Below are positions 1 to 9,777 of a stretch of 64,000 nt of DNA, piece by piece. The stretch's first letter is position 1, and every line of letters starts with the position of its first letter. Both the position numbers and the translations under genes were made by a program. The notes below the pieces were generated by a model, which searched no databases, had not been told where the DNA came from, and was given only the letters and a program-made list of their open reading frames with translations. Location: NCBI RefSeq assembly GCF_017876675.1, contig NZ_JAGIOI010000001.1, forward strand, positions 1,860,001 to 1,924,000, in the 5' to 3' direction. The DNA comes from Arthrobacter stackebrandtii (lineage in GTDB: Bacteria > Actinomycetota > Actinomycetes > Actinomycetales > Micrococcaceae).

Positions 1-960
1 ATCGCCGTCGGCGTCGTCAAGGGGGCCAATGGCCCCGAGAACGTGGTCGAAGACTACCTGGAAGCCCTTGTTGCAGGTGACGCGGCACGCGCCATGGAGA
101 TTTCCCAGGCCAGCGTTCCCAATGACCAGCGCCTCCTGCTGACGAACGAGATTTACTCCAAGGCCACCAACCGTATCGACGGGTTCACGATCGGGAAGTC
201 CACGGTCAAGGGGAATACGGCAACGGTGGCAGTAGAGGTGACGCAGAACGGGCAGCGCCTGGAAGACAGCGTCATCCTCACCAAGAAGAACCCAACGTTC
301 TTCAATGACAACTGGAGCATGGGCAACGCGCCGACTTCATTTGGCATGGCCGTTCAGGGAACGGGCACGCTGAGATTCTCTGCTGACGAAGGCGCCTCGG
401 CGGTGCTGGTCAACGGTGTGGAGGTTTCCCTCGAAAACGCCACCGGCCGGCTCGACGGCTACTACGAGTTGCCTGCCTATGCCGGAAGCTACGAATTGGA
501 GCTCGCGACCGACTCGAAGTACCTTGGCTCCAACAAGGTGTCGGGACTGGTCTCGATCGACGCGCGCAGCAGCCTTGACATGGCACGGTTGGAACTGGAG
601 CCCAACGAGGTCTTCGATGCAGAGGTGACCAAGCAGGTGGGTGACTACCTGAAGGCTTGTGCGGCCCAAACCGTGGTGAAGCCCGTCGATTGCCCCATGA
701 GCGCATACTCGTACGGGGACACCCGCAACGTGGTCTGGAAGATCACGAAGGAGCCGACGCTGCGCATCTCGTCGTACTACGACGGCGCCTGGCGGTTCAG
801 CTCGGATGAATTCGGCGAAGCAACGGCCACCTTCCAGGAAAAGAGTTCGTTCTCTTCCAAGGGTGAATGGGAGGACGAAAGCTACGATGACCGCTTCTAC
901 CTGTACGGCAACATCGCCATTGACGACGGCGGCAAGCTGGCGGTGACGTTCACGGACTAA
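1..960 (+). CDS. Exported or membrane-anchored hypothetical protein, 5'-truncated
   Basis: The reading frame is open from base 1, and the first residues (IAVGVVKGANGPENVVEDYL) look like the end of a membrane anchor running into a folded domain. The true start is therefore outside the window, and the GTG at 43 is not a convincing start. The stretch VVEDYLEALVAGDAARAM resembles the first helix of NTF2-like/DUF4878 domains of actinobacterial lipoproteins. The rest is rich in beta-type sequence with a few cysteines (KACAAQ, VDCPMS). No catalytic motif is visible. Its stop overlaps that of the convergent gene at 957 by a few bases. I do not recognise a specific function; a cell-surface or extracytoplasmic role is an inference. 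Confidence 0.65.
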   Translation: MAVGVVKGANGPENVVEDYLEALVAGDAARAMEISQASVPNDQRLLLTNEIYSKATNRIDGFTIGKSTVKGNTATVAVEVTQNGQRLEDSVILTKKNPTFFNDNWSMGNAPTSFGMAVQGTGTLRFSADEGASAVLVNGVEVSLENATGRLDGYYELPAYAGSYELELATDSKYLGSNKVSGLVSIDARSSLDMARLELEPNEVFDAEVTKQVGDYLKACAAQTVVKPVDCPMSAYSYGDTRNVVWKITKEPTLRISSYYDGAWRFSSDEFGEATATFQEKSSFSSKGEWEDESYDDRFYLYGNIAIDDGGKLAVTFTD

Positions 961-3900
961 CCGCCGGCACCCGCACATAGGCCGATGAACGCGCCCAATT
1001 CAGCCATTCCCTCCGGCCGCCCGGGCATGAAGTTGCTCAGGCCGGGAGAGCGGATGATGACGGCGCGCCATTGGCCGCGCGAGACCGCAACGTTGATCCG
1101 GTTGCGGTTCAGCAGGAACTCCATGCCGCGCGGGGCCCCCGTGGGCTCCGCGCAGGCCATGGTCACCAGCACCACAGGTGCCTCCTGCCCCTGGAACTTG
1201 TCCACGGTGCCCACACGCACGTCCGGAAGCCCGGCGTCGTCCAGGGCCTCCCGGACCAGGTGCACCTGCGCGTTGTAGGCGGCCACCACCAAAATATCGT
1301 CCTGAACGAGTGCCATGGCAGGCTGGTCCGGGCCCGGCGTCCACCTCAGCCCGAGGTGTTCGCGGGCCTGGGCCACCACCTCGGCCGCTTCCTCCGGGGA
1401 CGACTGCCGGTTGTCGCGCCCACTGGCGGGGTCCGGGCTGACCAGGACAGTTTCCACCCCGGGTGCCTTGCCTTCCAGGTGTCGAAGCGACGCCGCCGGG
1501 GCGGACTGCAGCCTGCCGTCGTAGCTCAGGCGCGACACCGCAGCGCACAGCTCCGGGTGCATGCGCCACGAGTCTGCGAGGAAATAGCCCAGCTCGGACG
1601 GCAGCGTGGCGTGCCCTGCGGACAGCCAGCCCAGCGCAGATTCATCCACGGGTGCCGGGTGCGAACCCTGCGTCACCTGCGGCAGCTGCTGCGGGTCACC
1701 CAAAAGCAGCAGGTTCTTCGCCGCGCGCGACACCGCCAGGGTGTTGGCCAGCGAATACTGCCCGGCCTCGTCAATGACCAGCAGGTCCAGCGAGCCCTCA
1801 GGGACATTGGCGCCCGTCAGGGTCCAGGCCGTTCCGCCAATCAGCGCCCCGCCCTCGCTGTTCAGCAACTTGCCGAACTGCTTGTCGTCGGTGACCTTCC
1901 AAGGTACCTCGTATGCGCCGTTGAGCTTCTTGCCCACGCGATCCGGGTCCACCCCGGCCTTCTCAATGGCGGCACGCAGCATGTTTTCCACCACGGCGTG
2001 CGACTGCCCCACCACGCCGATCTTCCAGCCCTCATCCATGAGGTTTGCGATGACGTGTGACCCCACGTGCGTCTTGCCGGTGCCCGGCGGGCCCTGGGCG
2101 GCCAGGTAGGAACGGTCCAGGTCCAGCACGGCGGCTGTGATGGCGCCAATGTAGTCGTGCTCCTGGGTGCTGTGCCCGTCCCCATGAACGACGGCGGAGG
2201 GCAGGCTTGCGCCGCTTGCCAGCCTTGGCATGGCCTTGCGCAGGATGTCGATTCCCGGGTGCCGGGGCAGCTGTGGCGGCTGGCCGGGGGTGGGCAGGCC
2301 GGCGCCGACGGTTGTGGCCAGCTCGGACAGGGCCGCCCGGATGCTGGTGGTGCGGATCGGCTGGTCGGGCGTCACTGCGATGGGAAGCGAGCCGTAGGGC
2401 TGGACCTTGGTGGTGGACTTTTCCGAGACCAGCAGCGTGGTGGTTTCAGGGGTGGCCGGATCCGAGACGTCCTCCACAACGGTGATGTTGAAGATGCCGC
2501 CGCGCAGGGCAGGGGGCCTGCCGGATTCGGCGGGGTCATCCTCCATGCCGTCCGGCAGCGGGGCATTGTGCATGCCAAACCACGTGCTGCCTGGGCGGAA
2601 GTCCGAGCCCTCCGTGGCCGTTCCGCTGACCCTGAGGGTTCGCTGCTCCGTCCGGGCCCGGGGCTTGTCGGCCGGCGTGGCCCAATCGTCCACCACCTCC
2701 ACGGTTTCGATGCGCAGCATGTTGCGTTCTTCGGTCCAGGCCCCCGGCCCCTTTTCGAGCCGGTCGAAGTGGCCCCACCAGAACTGCTTGTCCTCGCGGC
2801 GGTGGTAACTGGCGGCTGCTGCCACCATGCCCACGGCGTGTTCGTCTGCGGTGACCTCATGGCCCTTGAGTTCCTTCAGGGCCGCCACATATTCGCTGAG
2901 GCACAGTTCTTCCGGGCTTGCTTCCCAGCCGGCCTTCTTCTCCTCGGGGAGGTCCAGCTTTCCGCTGCCCTCGGACCAGCTGTCCACCGTGGTGGCGGCC
3001 TTGATGCGGAGGAGCCAGTCGCGCAGCCTCAGGGTGGAAACGCAGTCGTACTCGTTGTAGTCGCTGATGGACGCCAGGGTCTCCTCAGCCTTAGCGGCCA
3101 TGGCAGCGTCACCCGCCTGTCCGGCGTCGCGCTGTTCACAATAATCCGCATAGGCGACCACGGAGGCGCCGGCGTCCTTGACGTCCCCGGAGCGGACGTT
3201 CTCGCCCATGTAAAACGGCTCGAGCTTCTTGATGGAGTAGGAGCTTTCCGAGATGCGCACGGATTGGCGCACGGTGTCGAGGAGGTCGACGAGGAGGCCG
3301 GTGCGCAGCCAGTTGTCGATGGTGTCCTCGCCCGTGCCGTGGAACACCGAGAGGTTCCGCAGCGCCGACTTTTCGTACGGCGCATAGTGGTAGACATGCA
3401 TGTCCGGCCATGCTTTCCGACGGGCCTGAACATATTCCAGGAAGGCCATGAAGGCTTCGCGCTCTTCCGCGCGTGTGTGTGCCCAGAACGGCTTGAACAC
3501 CAGTTCGCCGTCGGGAATTGTCAGCGGGTCCGTGCCCGCGGGGACTGCCTCAATGGAGCCGAACAGGTACTCGATGCCCCACTTTTCCGTGGCGGGGTCC
3601 TGCCACAGGGGGTCGCCCTCGAAGTCAAAGAAGATGTCGCCCGGGCTGGGCTTTGGCAGGTGGCTGACGGTGGGCAGCACCTTGAAGCTGATCTGGTGGG
3701 CATCTGCGTCCTTGCCCGCGATGGCCGTGCCGGTGGGTGTTTCCAGGCCAAGCTGCATGCGGGCCTGGTCGCGCAGCCGTTCCACGGGGCCGGTGGCTGC
3801 AGAGGCGGGCATGTTTGCCAGGTCCTGGATTGTCCCGATGCCCTCCGCCATGAGCTTGCGGCGCTGCGAGCCCGTCATGCCGTTGACCAGCAGCAGGTCC

Positions 3901-4631
3901 TGGTGGAGTCTCACCTGCTCGGCGCAGTAGTCGCAGCGGCCGCAATACGAGATGCCCTCCTGCAGCCAGGCAACAGGGGCCGGCTGCGCCCGGTGTGCGG
4001 ACGTCAGTGTGAGGAAGCGTTCCCGGTGCTCCCGGAACACGGGCAGCAGGTCCGGCATGGGGTGGTTGCTGTGCGTGCGGTCACCGAGCACGAGCGTGGC
4101 CACCGGGGCCACTGGTATTCCGTACCTTTCGAGCTGGTCCCCGTAGGCAGCCAACTGCAGCAGGGCGCTGACCCGGGCGTGGCGGGCCAGCTTGGTGTCG
4201 TGGACGGCGTAGGAACCGTCCGGCTGCTTCATGAGGAAGTCGGCAAAGCCCACCAGGGATCCGTCGAAGAAGGTGGCCTGGAAGACCACGTCGGCCCCGG
4301 CGCGCAGCGCCTCCAGCGTCTCTTCCCGTTTGGCCTCGAGACCTGCCCAGCTCAGCTTCCCGCGCTCCACGTGCTTAACCCCGGACCCGGTGGCGGAGTC
4401 CCAGTTGCCAAAGTTTTCCTTGTACTCGTCCAGGATTTTGTGTTCAAAGGCGTCGCCTAGCTTGGAGGCCCGCTCCAGCATTTCGTCCCTGGCAAAGTCG
4501 GGCCGCGGCGTCCGGCCCAGTTTCTCGTCGAGGATGCGCAGGGTGCGGTACTGGCACTCGCTGGCCGTCACGAGGTCGGAGGCGGAGAAGATCAGCGGCG
4601 TGCCGCCGTCGGGGGAGTCAAGCAAGAACAT
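957..4631 (-). CDS. TM0106-type RecB-like nuclease fused to superfamily 1 helicase
   Basis: A protein of 1224 residues with three parts. The N-terminus is a RecB-like PD-(D/E)XK nuclease with cysteines of a probable Fe-S cluster (ECQYR near residue 27; CGRCDYC near residue 230). The middle is an RNase-H-like module (FFDFEGDP, YHYAPYEKSAL). The C-terminus is a Dna2/UPF1-type SF1 helicase: Walker A GPPGTGKT near residue 845, Walker B VIDEAGQ, LLLGDPQQLPQV, DSWRMHPELC, VGTVDKFQGQE and NVAVSRGQW. The family is known by the label TM0106 and is presumed to process DNA or RNA; its substrate is unknown. The ATG at 4631 was chosen over the upstream frame because AAGGAAAGG precedes it at good spacing and homology begins there. 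It is transcribed alone. Confidence 0.9.
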   Translation of the reverse strand: MFLLDSPDGGTPLIFSASDLVTASECQYRTLRILDEKLGRTPRPDFARDEMLERASKLGDAFEHKILDEYKENFGNWDSATGSGVKHVERGKLSWAGLEAKREETLEALRAGADVVFQATFFDGSLVGFADFLMKQPDGSYAVHDTKLARHARVSALLQLAAYGDQLERYGIPVAPVATLVLGDRTHSNHPMPDLLPVFREHRERFLTLTSAHRAQPAPVAWLQEGISYCGRCDYCAEQVRLHQDLLLVNGMTGSQRRKLMAEGIGTIQDLANMPASAATGPVERLRDQARMQLGLETPTGTAIAGKDADAHQISFKVLPTVSHLPKPSPGDIFFDFEGDPLWQDPATEKWGIEYLFGSIEAVPAGTDPLTIPDGELVFKPFWAHTRAEEREAFMAFLEYVQARRKAWPDMHVYHYAPYEKSALRNLSVFHGTGEDTIDNWLRTGLLVDLLDTVRQSVRISESSYSIKKLEPFYMGENVRSGDVKDAGASVVAYADYCEQRDAGQAGDAAMAAKAEETLASISDYNEYDCVSTLRLRDWLLRIKAATTVDSWSEGSGKLDLPEEKKAGWEASPEELCLSEYVAALKELKGHEVTADEHAVGMVAAAASYHRREDKQFWWGHFDRLEKGPGAWTEERNMLRIETVEVVDDWATPADKPRARTEQRTLRVSGTATEGSDFRPGSTWFGMHNAPLPDGMEDDPAESGRPPALRGGIFNITVVEDVSDPATPETTTLLVSEKSTTKVQPYGSLPIAVTPDQPIRTTSIRAALSELATTVGAGLPTPGQPPQLPRHPGIDILRKAMPRLASGASLPSAVVHGDGHSTQEHDYIGAITAAVLDLDRSYLAAQGPPGTGKTHVGSHVIANLMDEGWKIGVVGQSHAVVENMLRAAIEKAGVDPDRVGKKLNGAYEVPWKVTDDKQFGKLLNSEGGALIGGTAWTLTGANVPEGSLDLLVIDEAGQYSLANTLAVSRAAKNLLLLGDPQQLPQVTQGSHPAPVDESALGWLSAGHATLPSELGYFLADSWRMHPELCAAVSRLSYDGRLQSAPAASLRHLEGKAPGVETVLVSPDPASGRDNRQSSPEEAAEVVAQAREHLGLRWTPGPDQPAMALVQDDILVVAAYNAQVHLVREALDDAGLPDVRVGTVDKFQGQEAPVVLVTMACAEPTGAPRGMEFLLNRNRINVAVSRGQWRAVIIRSPGLSNFMPGRPEGMAELGAFIGLCAGAGG

Positions 4632-4860
4632 GCAGGAGCCTTTCCTTGCAGCGCCTGGTTCGTGCGCCGTCAACACCATTGAATCTAGCAAGGCGCACCG
4701 ACATGCCGGCCCCGCGTCCGTGGCCGCCAGCGAATGATGCAGCCAAGATGTCCGTGTCGGACTCCAACTGGCCCTCGGATTGAATGCAGTATTTGCTAGG
4801 GTCTAGCCACGGGTGCGGGATGCGGATTCCTGGCCCGCACGTTCATGATCAGGAGAAACG

Positions 4861-5517
4861 GTGGGCAATCGCGCCAATACCGTGACAATCCTCAATGCGC
4901 CGGGCAGGCTGCAAGCCACAGTGGTGGAGGAACTTCGCTTGGTGGCCGAGGACTGCGTGGAACGGGTTGCGGCGGACCTGGAAATCGGTGGCGTCGATGT
5001 GGTACTCACAACGGAATACACCTATGTGCCCATTGAGGAATTGGCCGTCGGGGGATATGCGCCCAGCGCCAGCCTGGTGTTCATCGCCATGGATCCGGAG
5101 AACCCAGCATTCGCACGCTGGCGCGAGAATTTGCCCGGCACCGTGGCCCATGAACTAAACCACGCTGCCCGCTGGCGGTCTGCCGGGTATGGATCCACGT
5201 TGCTGCAGGCACTGGTGTCCGAGGGGCTCGCCACCGTCTACGAAAGCATCATGACCGGGCACACGCCACCCTGTGCAGAAGCCAGGGGTGATTTCCACGA
5301 GGTGTGGACGGAAGCCGCGCCGTTGTTGCACACGACAGGCTACGGCCATGCCACCTGGTTCTTCGGTGAAGGGCACCTGCCCCGCTGGACCGGCTACGGC
5401 CTTGGGTACGAGTTGGTGTCCCGTCACCTGGCTGCCGGAGGGGTGTCGATCCAGGAAGCGACGAAACTCCCAGCCCGTGATTTTCTGCAATATTTGCCGG
5501 AAGCACTGTCCGCATAG
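4861..5517 (+). CDS. Putative zinc-dependent protease with HExxH motif (DUF2268-like)
   Basis: A soluble protein of 218 residues. The central sequence GTVAHELNHAARW carries an HExxH zinc-metalloprotease signature, followed about 20 residues later by VSEGLATVYE, which supplies the expected third ligand (Glu in EGLA). This arrangement is typical of predicted Zn proteases of the DUF2268 type. No signal peptide is visible, so it probably acts in the cytoplasm. The start is GTG, preceded by AGGAG about nine bases upstream. The target is unknown. It is transcribed divergently from the nuclease-helicase and is followed on the same strand by the TIGR01777 protein. Confidence 0.7.
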   Translation: MGNRANTVTILNAPGRLQATVVEELRLVAEDCVERVAADLEIGGVDVVLTTEYTYVPIEELAVGGYAPSASLVFIAMDPENPAFARWRENLPGTVAHELNHAARWRSAGYGSTLLQALVSEGLATVYESIMTGHTPPCAEARGDFHEVWTEAAPLLHTTGYGHATWFFGEGHLPRWTGYGLGYELVSRHLAAGGVSIQEATKLPARDFLQYLPEALSA

Positions 5518-5606
5518 TCAGGCTGCCGCGCCGGTGTCGGCACCTTTTGTCATGCCGTGCCGCCGAGTGGGGGAGGATGGAAGGACCACCCAGCCTTGGA
5601 GGCGAC

Positions 5607-7088
5607 ATGCCCACGTTCCGCCGTGAAACTTTCCTTCCCTTTCCCCGCGCCGACGTCTTCGGGTGGTTTACCCGGCCCGGCGCCCTGGTGAGGCTCACGC
5701 CGTCGTTCTTTGGGACGATCCTGGCCGAGCCCAGCGACGGCATCAATCCCGGCTCGACGGCGGCAATGGGTGTGGGTGCCCCGGGCGGGCTGGGCATGTG
5801 GCTGGGGTCGGCGGCGGGAAGCGTGCGCGGGGTGCTGCCCCAGGCGCTGGCCGGCAGCACATGGGCGCGGCCGGAGGTTCGATGGGACGCGCTGCACACG
5901 GAGCTGGTTCCGGGCGAGAGCTTCACCGATGTCATGGCGAAGGGCCCGCTGGCGTCCAGCAGCCACCGGCACAGCTTCCGCGACGGAGGCGGCGGGACGG
6001 TGATGCTCGACGAGATGCACTACGAGCTGCCTGCGCCGGTGCGAAACAAGTGGACCCACGGGCAGATGGAGGCGGAGCTGGCGCGCATGTTCGCGTTTCG
6101 TGAGCGGCAGCTCCGCGCCGACCTGGCCTTCCATGCCGCGCATGCCGGGCCGCCGCTGACCATTGCCGTGACCGGGGCGCACGGCCTGGTGGGACGCCAG
6201 CTGGGGGCGTTGCTGGGCGGTGGCGGGCACACAGTGCTGCGGCTGGTGCGGTCGGCGCCGCGTGCCGCCGATGAAATCTTTTGGGACCCCGATGCCGGCG
6301 TCGTGGACACCTCCGGGCTGGCGCGGGCGGACGTGGTGGTCAACCTGGCCGGGCACCCCATTGGCGGGCGGTTCACGCCGGCCGTCAAGGAAGCGATCCG
6401 CCGCAGCCGGGTGCGCGGCACGGGGCTGCTGGCCAGGTCTCTGGCCTCCCTGGCGCCCGACGGCGTGCAGCGCACCTTGGTCTGCGGCTCCGCCGTGGGG
6501 TACTACGGGGCGGACCCGCATGCCGGGCTGGGTGGCGGCAATCCGTCGCCGTTGCTGGAATCGGCCCCTTCCGGGGACGACTTTCTCGCGTCGGTGTGCC
6601 GGGATTGGGAGGCGGCCTGCGAACCGGCGGCGGCCGCGGGGGTGCGGGTGGTCAACGTGCGCACGGGCATTGTGCTTTCCGCCGGTGGCGGCGTGCTGCA
6701 GCGCCTGCTTCCGCTCTATCTGGCCGGTGTGGGCGGCCCGCTCGGGGACCGGCAGTGGCAGAGCTGGGTGGGGATTGACGACATCGCGGGGATCTTTGCG
6801 CACGCAGCGCTCACTGATTCGGTGGAAGGCCCCGTCAACGGCGTGGCCCCGCATCCGGTGACGGCTGGTGGCTTTGCCAGGATCCTGGGCCGGGTGCTGC
6901 AGCGGCCCGCCGCCCTGAAGGTCCCTGAGATCGGGCCAAAACTGCTGTTGGGCAGGCAGGGTGCGGCCGAGCTGGCGCTGGCCAGCCAACGTGTGTCGGC
7001 CGCCAAGATTCAGGGCTCGGGCTATGAATTCCGGAATGCAGAGCTGGAGCCGGCGCTGCGGCACATTCTTGGCAAGCCGCAGCCGTAA
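5607..7088 (+). CDS. TIGR01777-family NAD-binding epimerase with N-terminal SRPBCC-like domain
   Basis: Residues 1-170 resemble a START/SRPBCC ligand-binding fold (FRRETFLPFPRADVFGWFTRPG opens the typical first strand). Residues from about 180 are a short-chain dehydrogenase-like domain with the dinucleotide motif GAHGLVGRQLG and VNLAGHPIGGRF, a combination seen in the long actinobacterial TIGR01777 proteins (YfcH/SulA-related). The substrate is unknown. The ATG at 5607 is chosen because GGAGG precedes it at six bases and the SRPBCC domain starts there; the ORF extends 60 bases further upstream without support. The gene is about 90 bp downstream of the protease-like gene and convergent with the MFS gene. 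Confidence 0.88.
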   Translation: MPTFRRETFLPFPRADVFGWFTRPGALVRLTPSFFGTILAEPSDGINPGSTAAMGVGAPGGLGMWLGSAAGSVRGVLPQALAGSTWARPEVRWDALHTELVPGESFTDVMAKGPLASSSHRHSFRDGGGGTVMLDEMHYELPAPVRNKWTHGQMEAELARMFAFRERQLRADLAFHAAHAGPPLTIAVTGAHGLVGRQLGALLGGGGHTVLRLVRSAPRAADEIFWDPDAGVVDTSGLARADVVVNLAGHPIGGRFTPAVKEAIRRSRVRGTGLLARSLASLAPDGVQRTLVCGSAVGYYGADPHAGLGGGNPSPLLESAPSGDDFLASVCRDWEAACEPAAAAGVRVVNVRTGIVLSAGGGVLQRLLPLYLAGVGGPLGDRQWQSWVGIDDIAGIFAHAALTDSVEGPVNGVAPHPVTAGGFARILGRVLQRPAALKVPEIGPKLLLGRQGAAELALASQRVSAAKIQGSGYEFRNAELEPALRHILGKPQP

Positions 7089-7143
7089 AGGCTCGTTGCC
7101 GTGGCCGCAACCAGCCGGTGGCCCGGCGATTGGGCAGCCCGGC

Positions 7144-8493
7144 TCAGCCCACGGCGTCGGTGAGCCGCTCCGCAGCGGAGGGCTCCGGCGTCGACAGGAA
7201 CGCGCGCACGCCCAGCACCACCATGACCACCAGCACGGCCAGGGCCATCATGTTGACCCAGAAGAAGCCGCCCAGCGCCAGGACCGGGCCCGCGAGGGCG
7301 GCCATGCCGGCGGCGCCGAAGTTCATCATCATGTCGTTGGCGCCCTGCAGCGGAACGCGGAGTTCATCCGGCGCGGACTGGTTGAGCAGCGAGGAGCCGC
7401 CGATCAGGCATGCCGACCACCCCAGCCCCAGCAGCGTCAGCGCCACTGACATCAGGACGGGATTGCTGCTGTCGGAGACCACGGCACCGGTCGCTATGGC
7501 TGCGAGGAAAATGGCGCAGCCCAGCAGCACCACGCGCAGCGGCCCCAGCCTGTCCACGAGCCAGCCGAATATGGGGCTTGCGGCATACATGCCCAGGATG
7601 TGCAGGCTGATCACTATTCCGATGATTTCCAGCGAGTGCCCGTGCGCATCCATGGCCACGGGGGTCATGACCATGACGCCGACCATGATGGCGTGCCCGC
7701 CGGTCACGGTGGCGAGTGCGGCCAGGGCGCGCGGGTTATGGCTCGCCAGCCGCAGCGCCCGCCAGGCGCCGTGGCCCTTGGCGGGCTTGGCCGGGGTGCT
7801 TGCGCCTGCCGCGGACAACGCCGGGCCCCTGTCTTCGCCGAACCCGGAAGCTTCGGCGGCTCCGTCGTTGGGGGACGCCGCGGCCTGTGCCGCTGGGGCT
7901 GCTGCAGGCGGCGCCAGGAAGAAGATGGAGATGACCAGGGCTGCCGTCACGAACGCCACGAGGGAAAACACAAACGGCCCCGACAGCGGCACAAGCCCCA
8001 AGCTGATGCCCAGCTGACGGCCGGGTTCGGACAGGTTGGGCCCCGCCACCGAACCCACCGTGGTGGCCCAAATGACGATGGCCATGGCCCGCCCGGCCTT
8101 CTCCGGCGGCGCCCCGTCCACCGCGGCGTAGCGCGCCTGCAGTCCCGCGGCCGTGGCAGAACCAAAGAACAGCATGCCGGCAGCCATGAGCCAGAACTGC
8201 CCCAGCGCGGCAGCCAGCAGCACCGTCGCAGCACCCACGGCGCCCAGGGCAAAGCCGGCGCTCAGCGCCCAGCGCCGCCCGGCCCGCACCGCAAGGTTGG
8301 CCAACGGGACCGCAACCAGCCCCGCACCCAAGGCGGAGGCTGTCTGCACAAAGCCGGATGCCGCCGTCGTGCCTGCCAGCTGGGCAGCCAGAATGCCGCC
8401 CACGGCCACGCCGGAAGCAACGCCCACGCCGGAGAGCAGCTGGCCGATGACCAGCACTGTCTGGTTGCGGCGGCGCAGGGTTGAGGAGCTCAT
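7144..8493 (-). CDS. MFS transporter
   Basis: A membrane protein of 449 residues with about twelve hydrophobic segments. The region GLSWSACLIGG and the loop of the first half show the two-bundle layout of the major facilitator superfamily. The central loop is long, Ala/Pro-rich and acidic (near residues 190-230, APPAAAPAAQAAASPNDG), as in many actinobacterial exporters. The ATG at 8493 is preceded by AAGGA at nine bases, although the same frame stays open far upstream. It is divergent from the MalY/PatB lyase, so the two share an 87-bp promoter region. The cargo cannot be read from sequence. Confidence 0.88.
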   Translation of the reverse strand: MSSSTLRRRNQTVLVIGQLLSGVGVASGVAVGGILAAQLAGTTAASGFVQTASALGAGLVAVPLANLAVRAGRRWALSAGFALGAVGAATVLLAAALGQFWLMAAGMLFFGSATAAGLQARYAAVDGAPPEKAGRAMAIVIWATTVGSVAGPNLSEPGRQLGISLGLVPLSGPFVFSLVAFVTAALVISIFFLAPPAAAPAAQAAASPNDGAAEASGFGEDRGPALSAAGASTPAKPAKGHGAWRALRLASHNPRALAALATVTGGHAIMVGVMVMTPVAMDAHGHSLEIIGIVISLHILGMYAASPIFGWLVDRLGPLRVVLLGCAIFLAAIATGAVVSDSSNPVLMSVALTLLGLGWSACLIGGSSLLNQSAPDELRVPLQGANDMMMNFGAAGMAALAGPVLALGGFFWVNMMALAVLVVMVVLGVRAFLSTPEPSAAERLTDAVG

Positions 8494-8580
8494 GTTATGG
8501 TCCTTCATGCAAAGCGGGGGCTGGTGGCGTGCCCTAAGGTAAAAGCAGACAGAACCAGTGTGACAGAGGAGTGTTGGACC

Positions 8581-9771
8581 ATGACAACCGCCCCGGCAGC
8601 GACTTCCACGGCAACCGCGTTTGATGCGATCACGGAGGAGGTGCTGCGGGCGGTGGGCAGCAAGAAGTGGTCGGAATTCCCCGGCAAGCTGCCCGCGTGG
8701 GTTGCGGAGATGGACTTTGGCCTGGCGGCCCCCATCGCGGGGGCCCTGCACAGTGCCGTGTCGCAGGGCCAGGTGGGGTACCTGCCCGCGGGCCTCGTGG
8801 CACCCATGGCGCAGGCATGCAGCGACTTTATGGCGGACCGCCACGGCTGGAACGTGCCCGCCGAGTGGATCCGGCCCGTGCCGGACGTTCTCACCGCACT
8901 GGAATGCACCGTCCGCTATTTCACGCCGGAGACGGGCCGGATCGTGGTCATGACCCCGGCGTACATGCCGTTCATTTCCCTGCCGGCCACCTACGGCAGG
9001 GAGCTCGTCCAGGTCCCGATGCTCCGCGGCGCATCCTGGGAAATCGACTTTGATGCGATGGAAGGCGCACTGGCCGAGGGCGACCTGCTCGTGCTGTGCA
9101 ACCCGCACAACCCGATCGGCAAGGTCTACGCTCGTGCCGAGTTGGAGCGGCTCAGCGAGATCGTGGAACGCCGCGGTGCCCGGGTTTTCTCCGATGAGAT
9201 CCATGCGCCCCTGGTGTACGACGGCGGCCGGCACGTTCCATACGCATCGGTCAGCGACGCTGCGGCACGCCACACCGTGACGTCCACGTCGGCGTCGAAA
9301 TCGTGGAACCTGGCCGGACTGAAAACGGCGCAGATCATCTTCTCCAACGCCGCCGACCTTGCCGTGTGGCAGGAGAAGGGGACGTTCAAGGAGCACGGGG
9401 CCACGCCGCTGGGCGTTGTGGCGAACACGGTGGCCTACCGCGACTGCTTGCCCTGGCTGGCCGACGTCCTGGGCTACTTGGACGGAAACCGGGTACTGCT
9501 GAGCCAGCTCGCGGTGCAGTACCTGCCCGGCGCGTCCTTTGCCATGCCGGAGGGGACGTACCTGGCGTTCATTGACTGCAATGCCCTGGACCTGGGCGGT
9601 TTTGCGGGCACGCCCACCGAGTTCTTCGCCGAGAGGGCCGGCGTTGTGCTGACCGAGGGCGGGCTGTGTGGCGACGCGGGCACCGGATGGGTGCGGCTGA
9701 ACTTTGCCACGCCGGCGCCTATTTTGAGGCGGATTGTGGCGGCGATGGGTGCGGCGCTTCGGATGCAGTGA
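8581..9771 (+). CDS. MalY/PatB-family PLP-dependent C-S lyase / aminotransferase
   Basis: A protein of 396 residues of aminotransferase fold type I. The start region (WSEFPGKLPAWVAEMDFGLA) is the hallmark of MalY/PatB, whose members cleave cystathionine and other beta-C-S bonds. Further motifs are LLVLCNPHNPIGKVY, FSDEIHAPLVY (Asp contacting the PLP ring), and the Schiff-base lysine in SASKSWNLAGLK. It is probably cytosolic and active in methionine/cysteine metabolism or sulfur salvage. The ATG at 8581 follows GAGGAG at about ten bases; the frame is open for another 84 bases upstream without support. The divergent MFS exporter could share its regulation. Confidence 0.92.
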   Translation: MTTAPAATSTATAFDAITEEVLRAVGSKKWSEFPGKLPAWVAEMDFGLAAPIAGALHSAVSQGQVGYLPAGLVAPMAQACSDFMADRHGWNVPAEWIRPVPDVLTALECTVRYFTPETGRIVVMTPAYMPFISLPATYGRELVQVPMLRGASWEIDFDAMEGALAEGDLLVLCNPHNPIGKVYARAELERLSEIVERRGARVFSDEIHAPLVYDGGRHVPYASVSDAAARHTVTSTSASKSWNLAGLKTAQIIFSNAADLAVWQEKGTFKEHGATPLGVVANTVAYRDCLPWLADVLGYLDGNRVLLSQLAVQYLPGASFAMPEGTYLAFIDCNALDLGGFAGTPTEFFAERAGVVLTEGGLCGDAGTGWVRLNFATPAPILRRIVAAMGAALRMQ

Positions 9772-9777
9772 ACTCAT

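Noticed and set aside
2067-4460. Long plus-strand ORF of nearly 800 codons opposite the nuclease-helicase
   Set aside because: It is the third-position-GC shadow of the minus gene; the product is Gly/Val/His-rich without domain motifs.
5550-7064. 504-codon minus-strand ORF opposite the TIGR01777 gene
   Set aside because: Arg/Pro/His-rich shadow with no motif; the plus-strand gene has intact conserved blocks and a ribosome-binding site.
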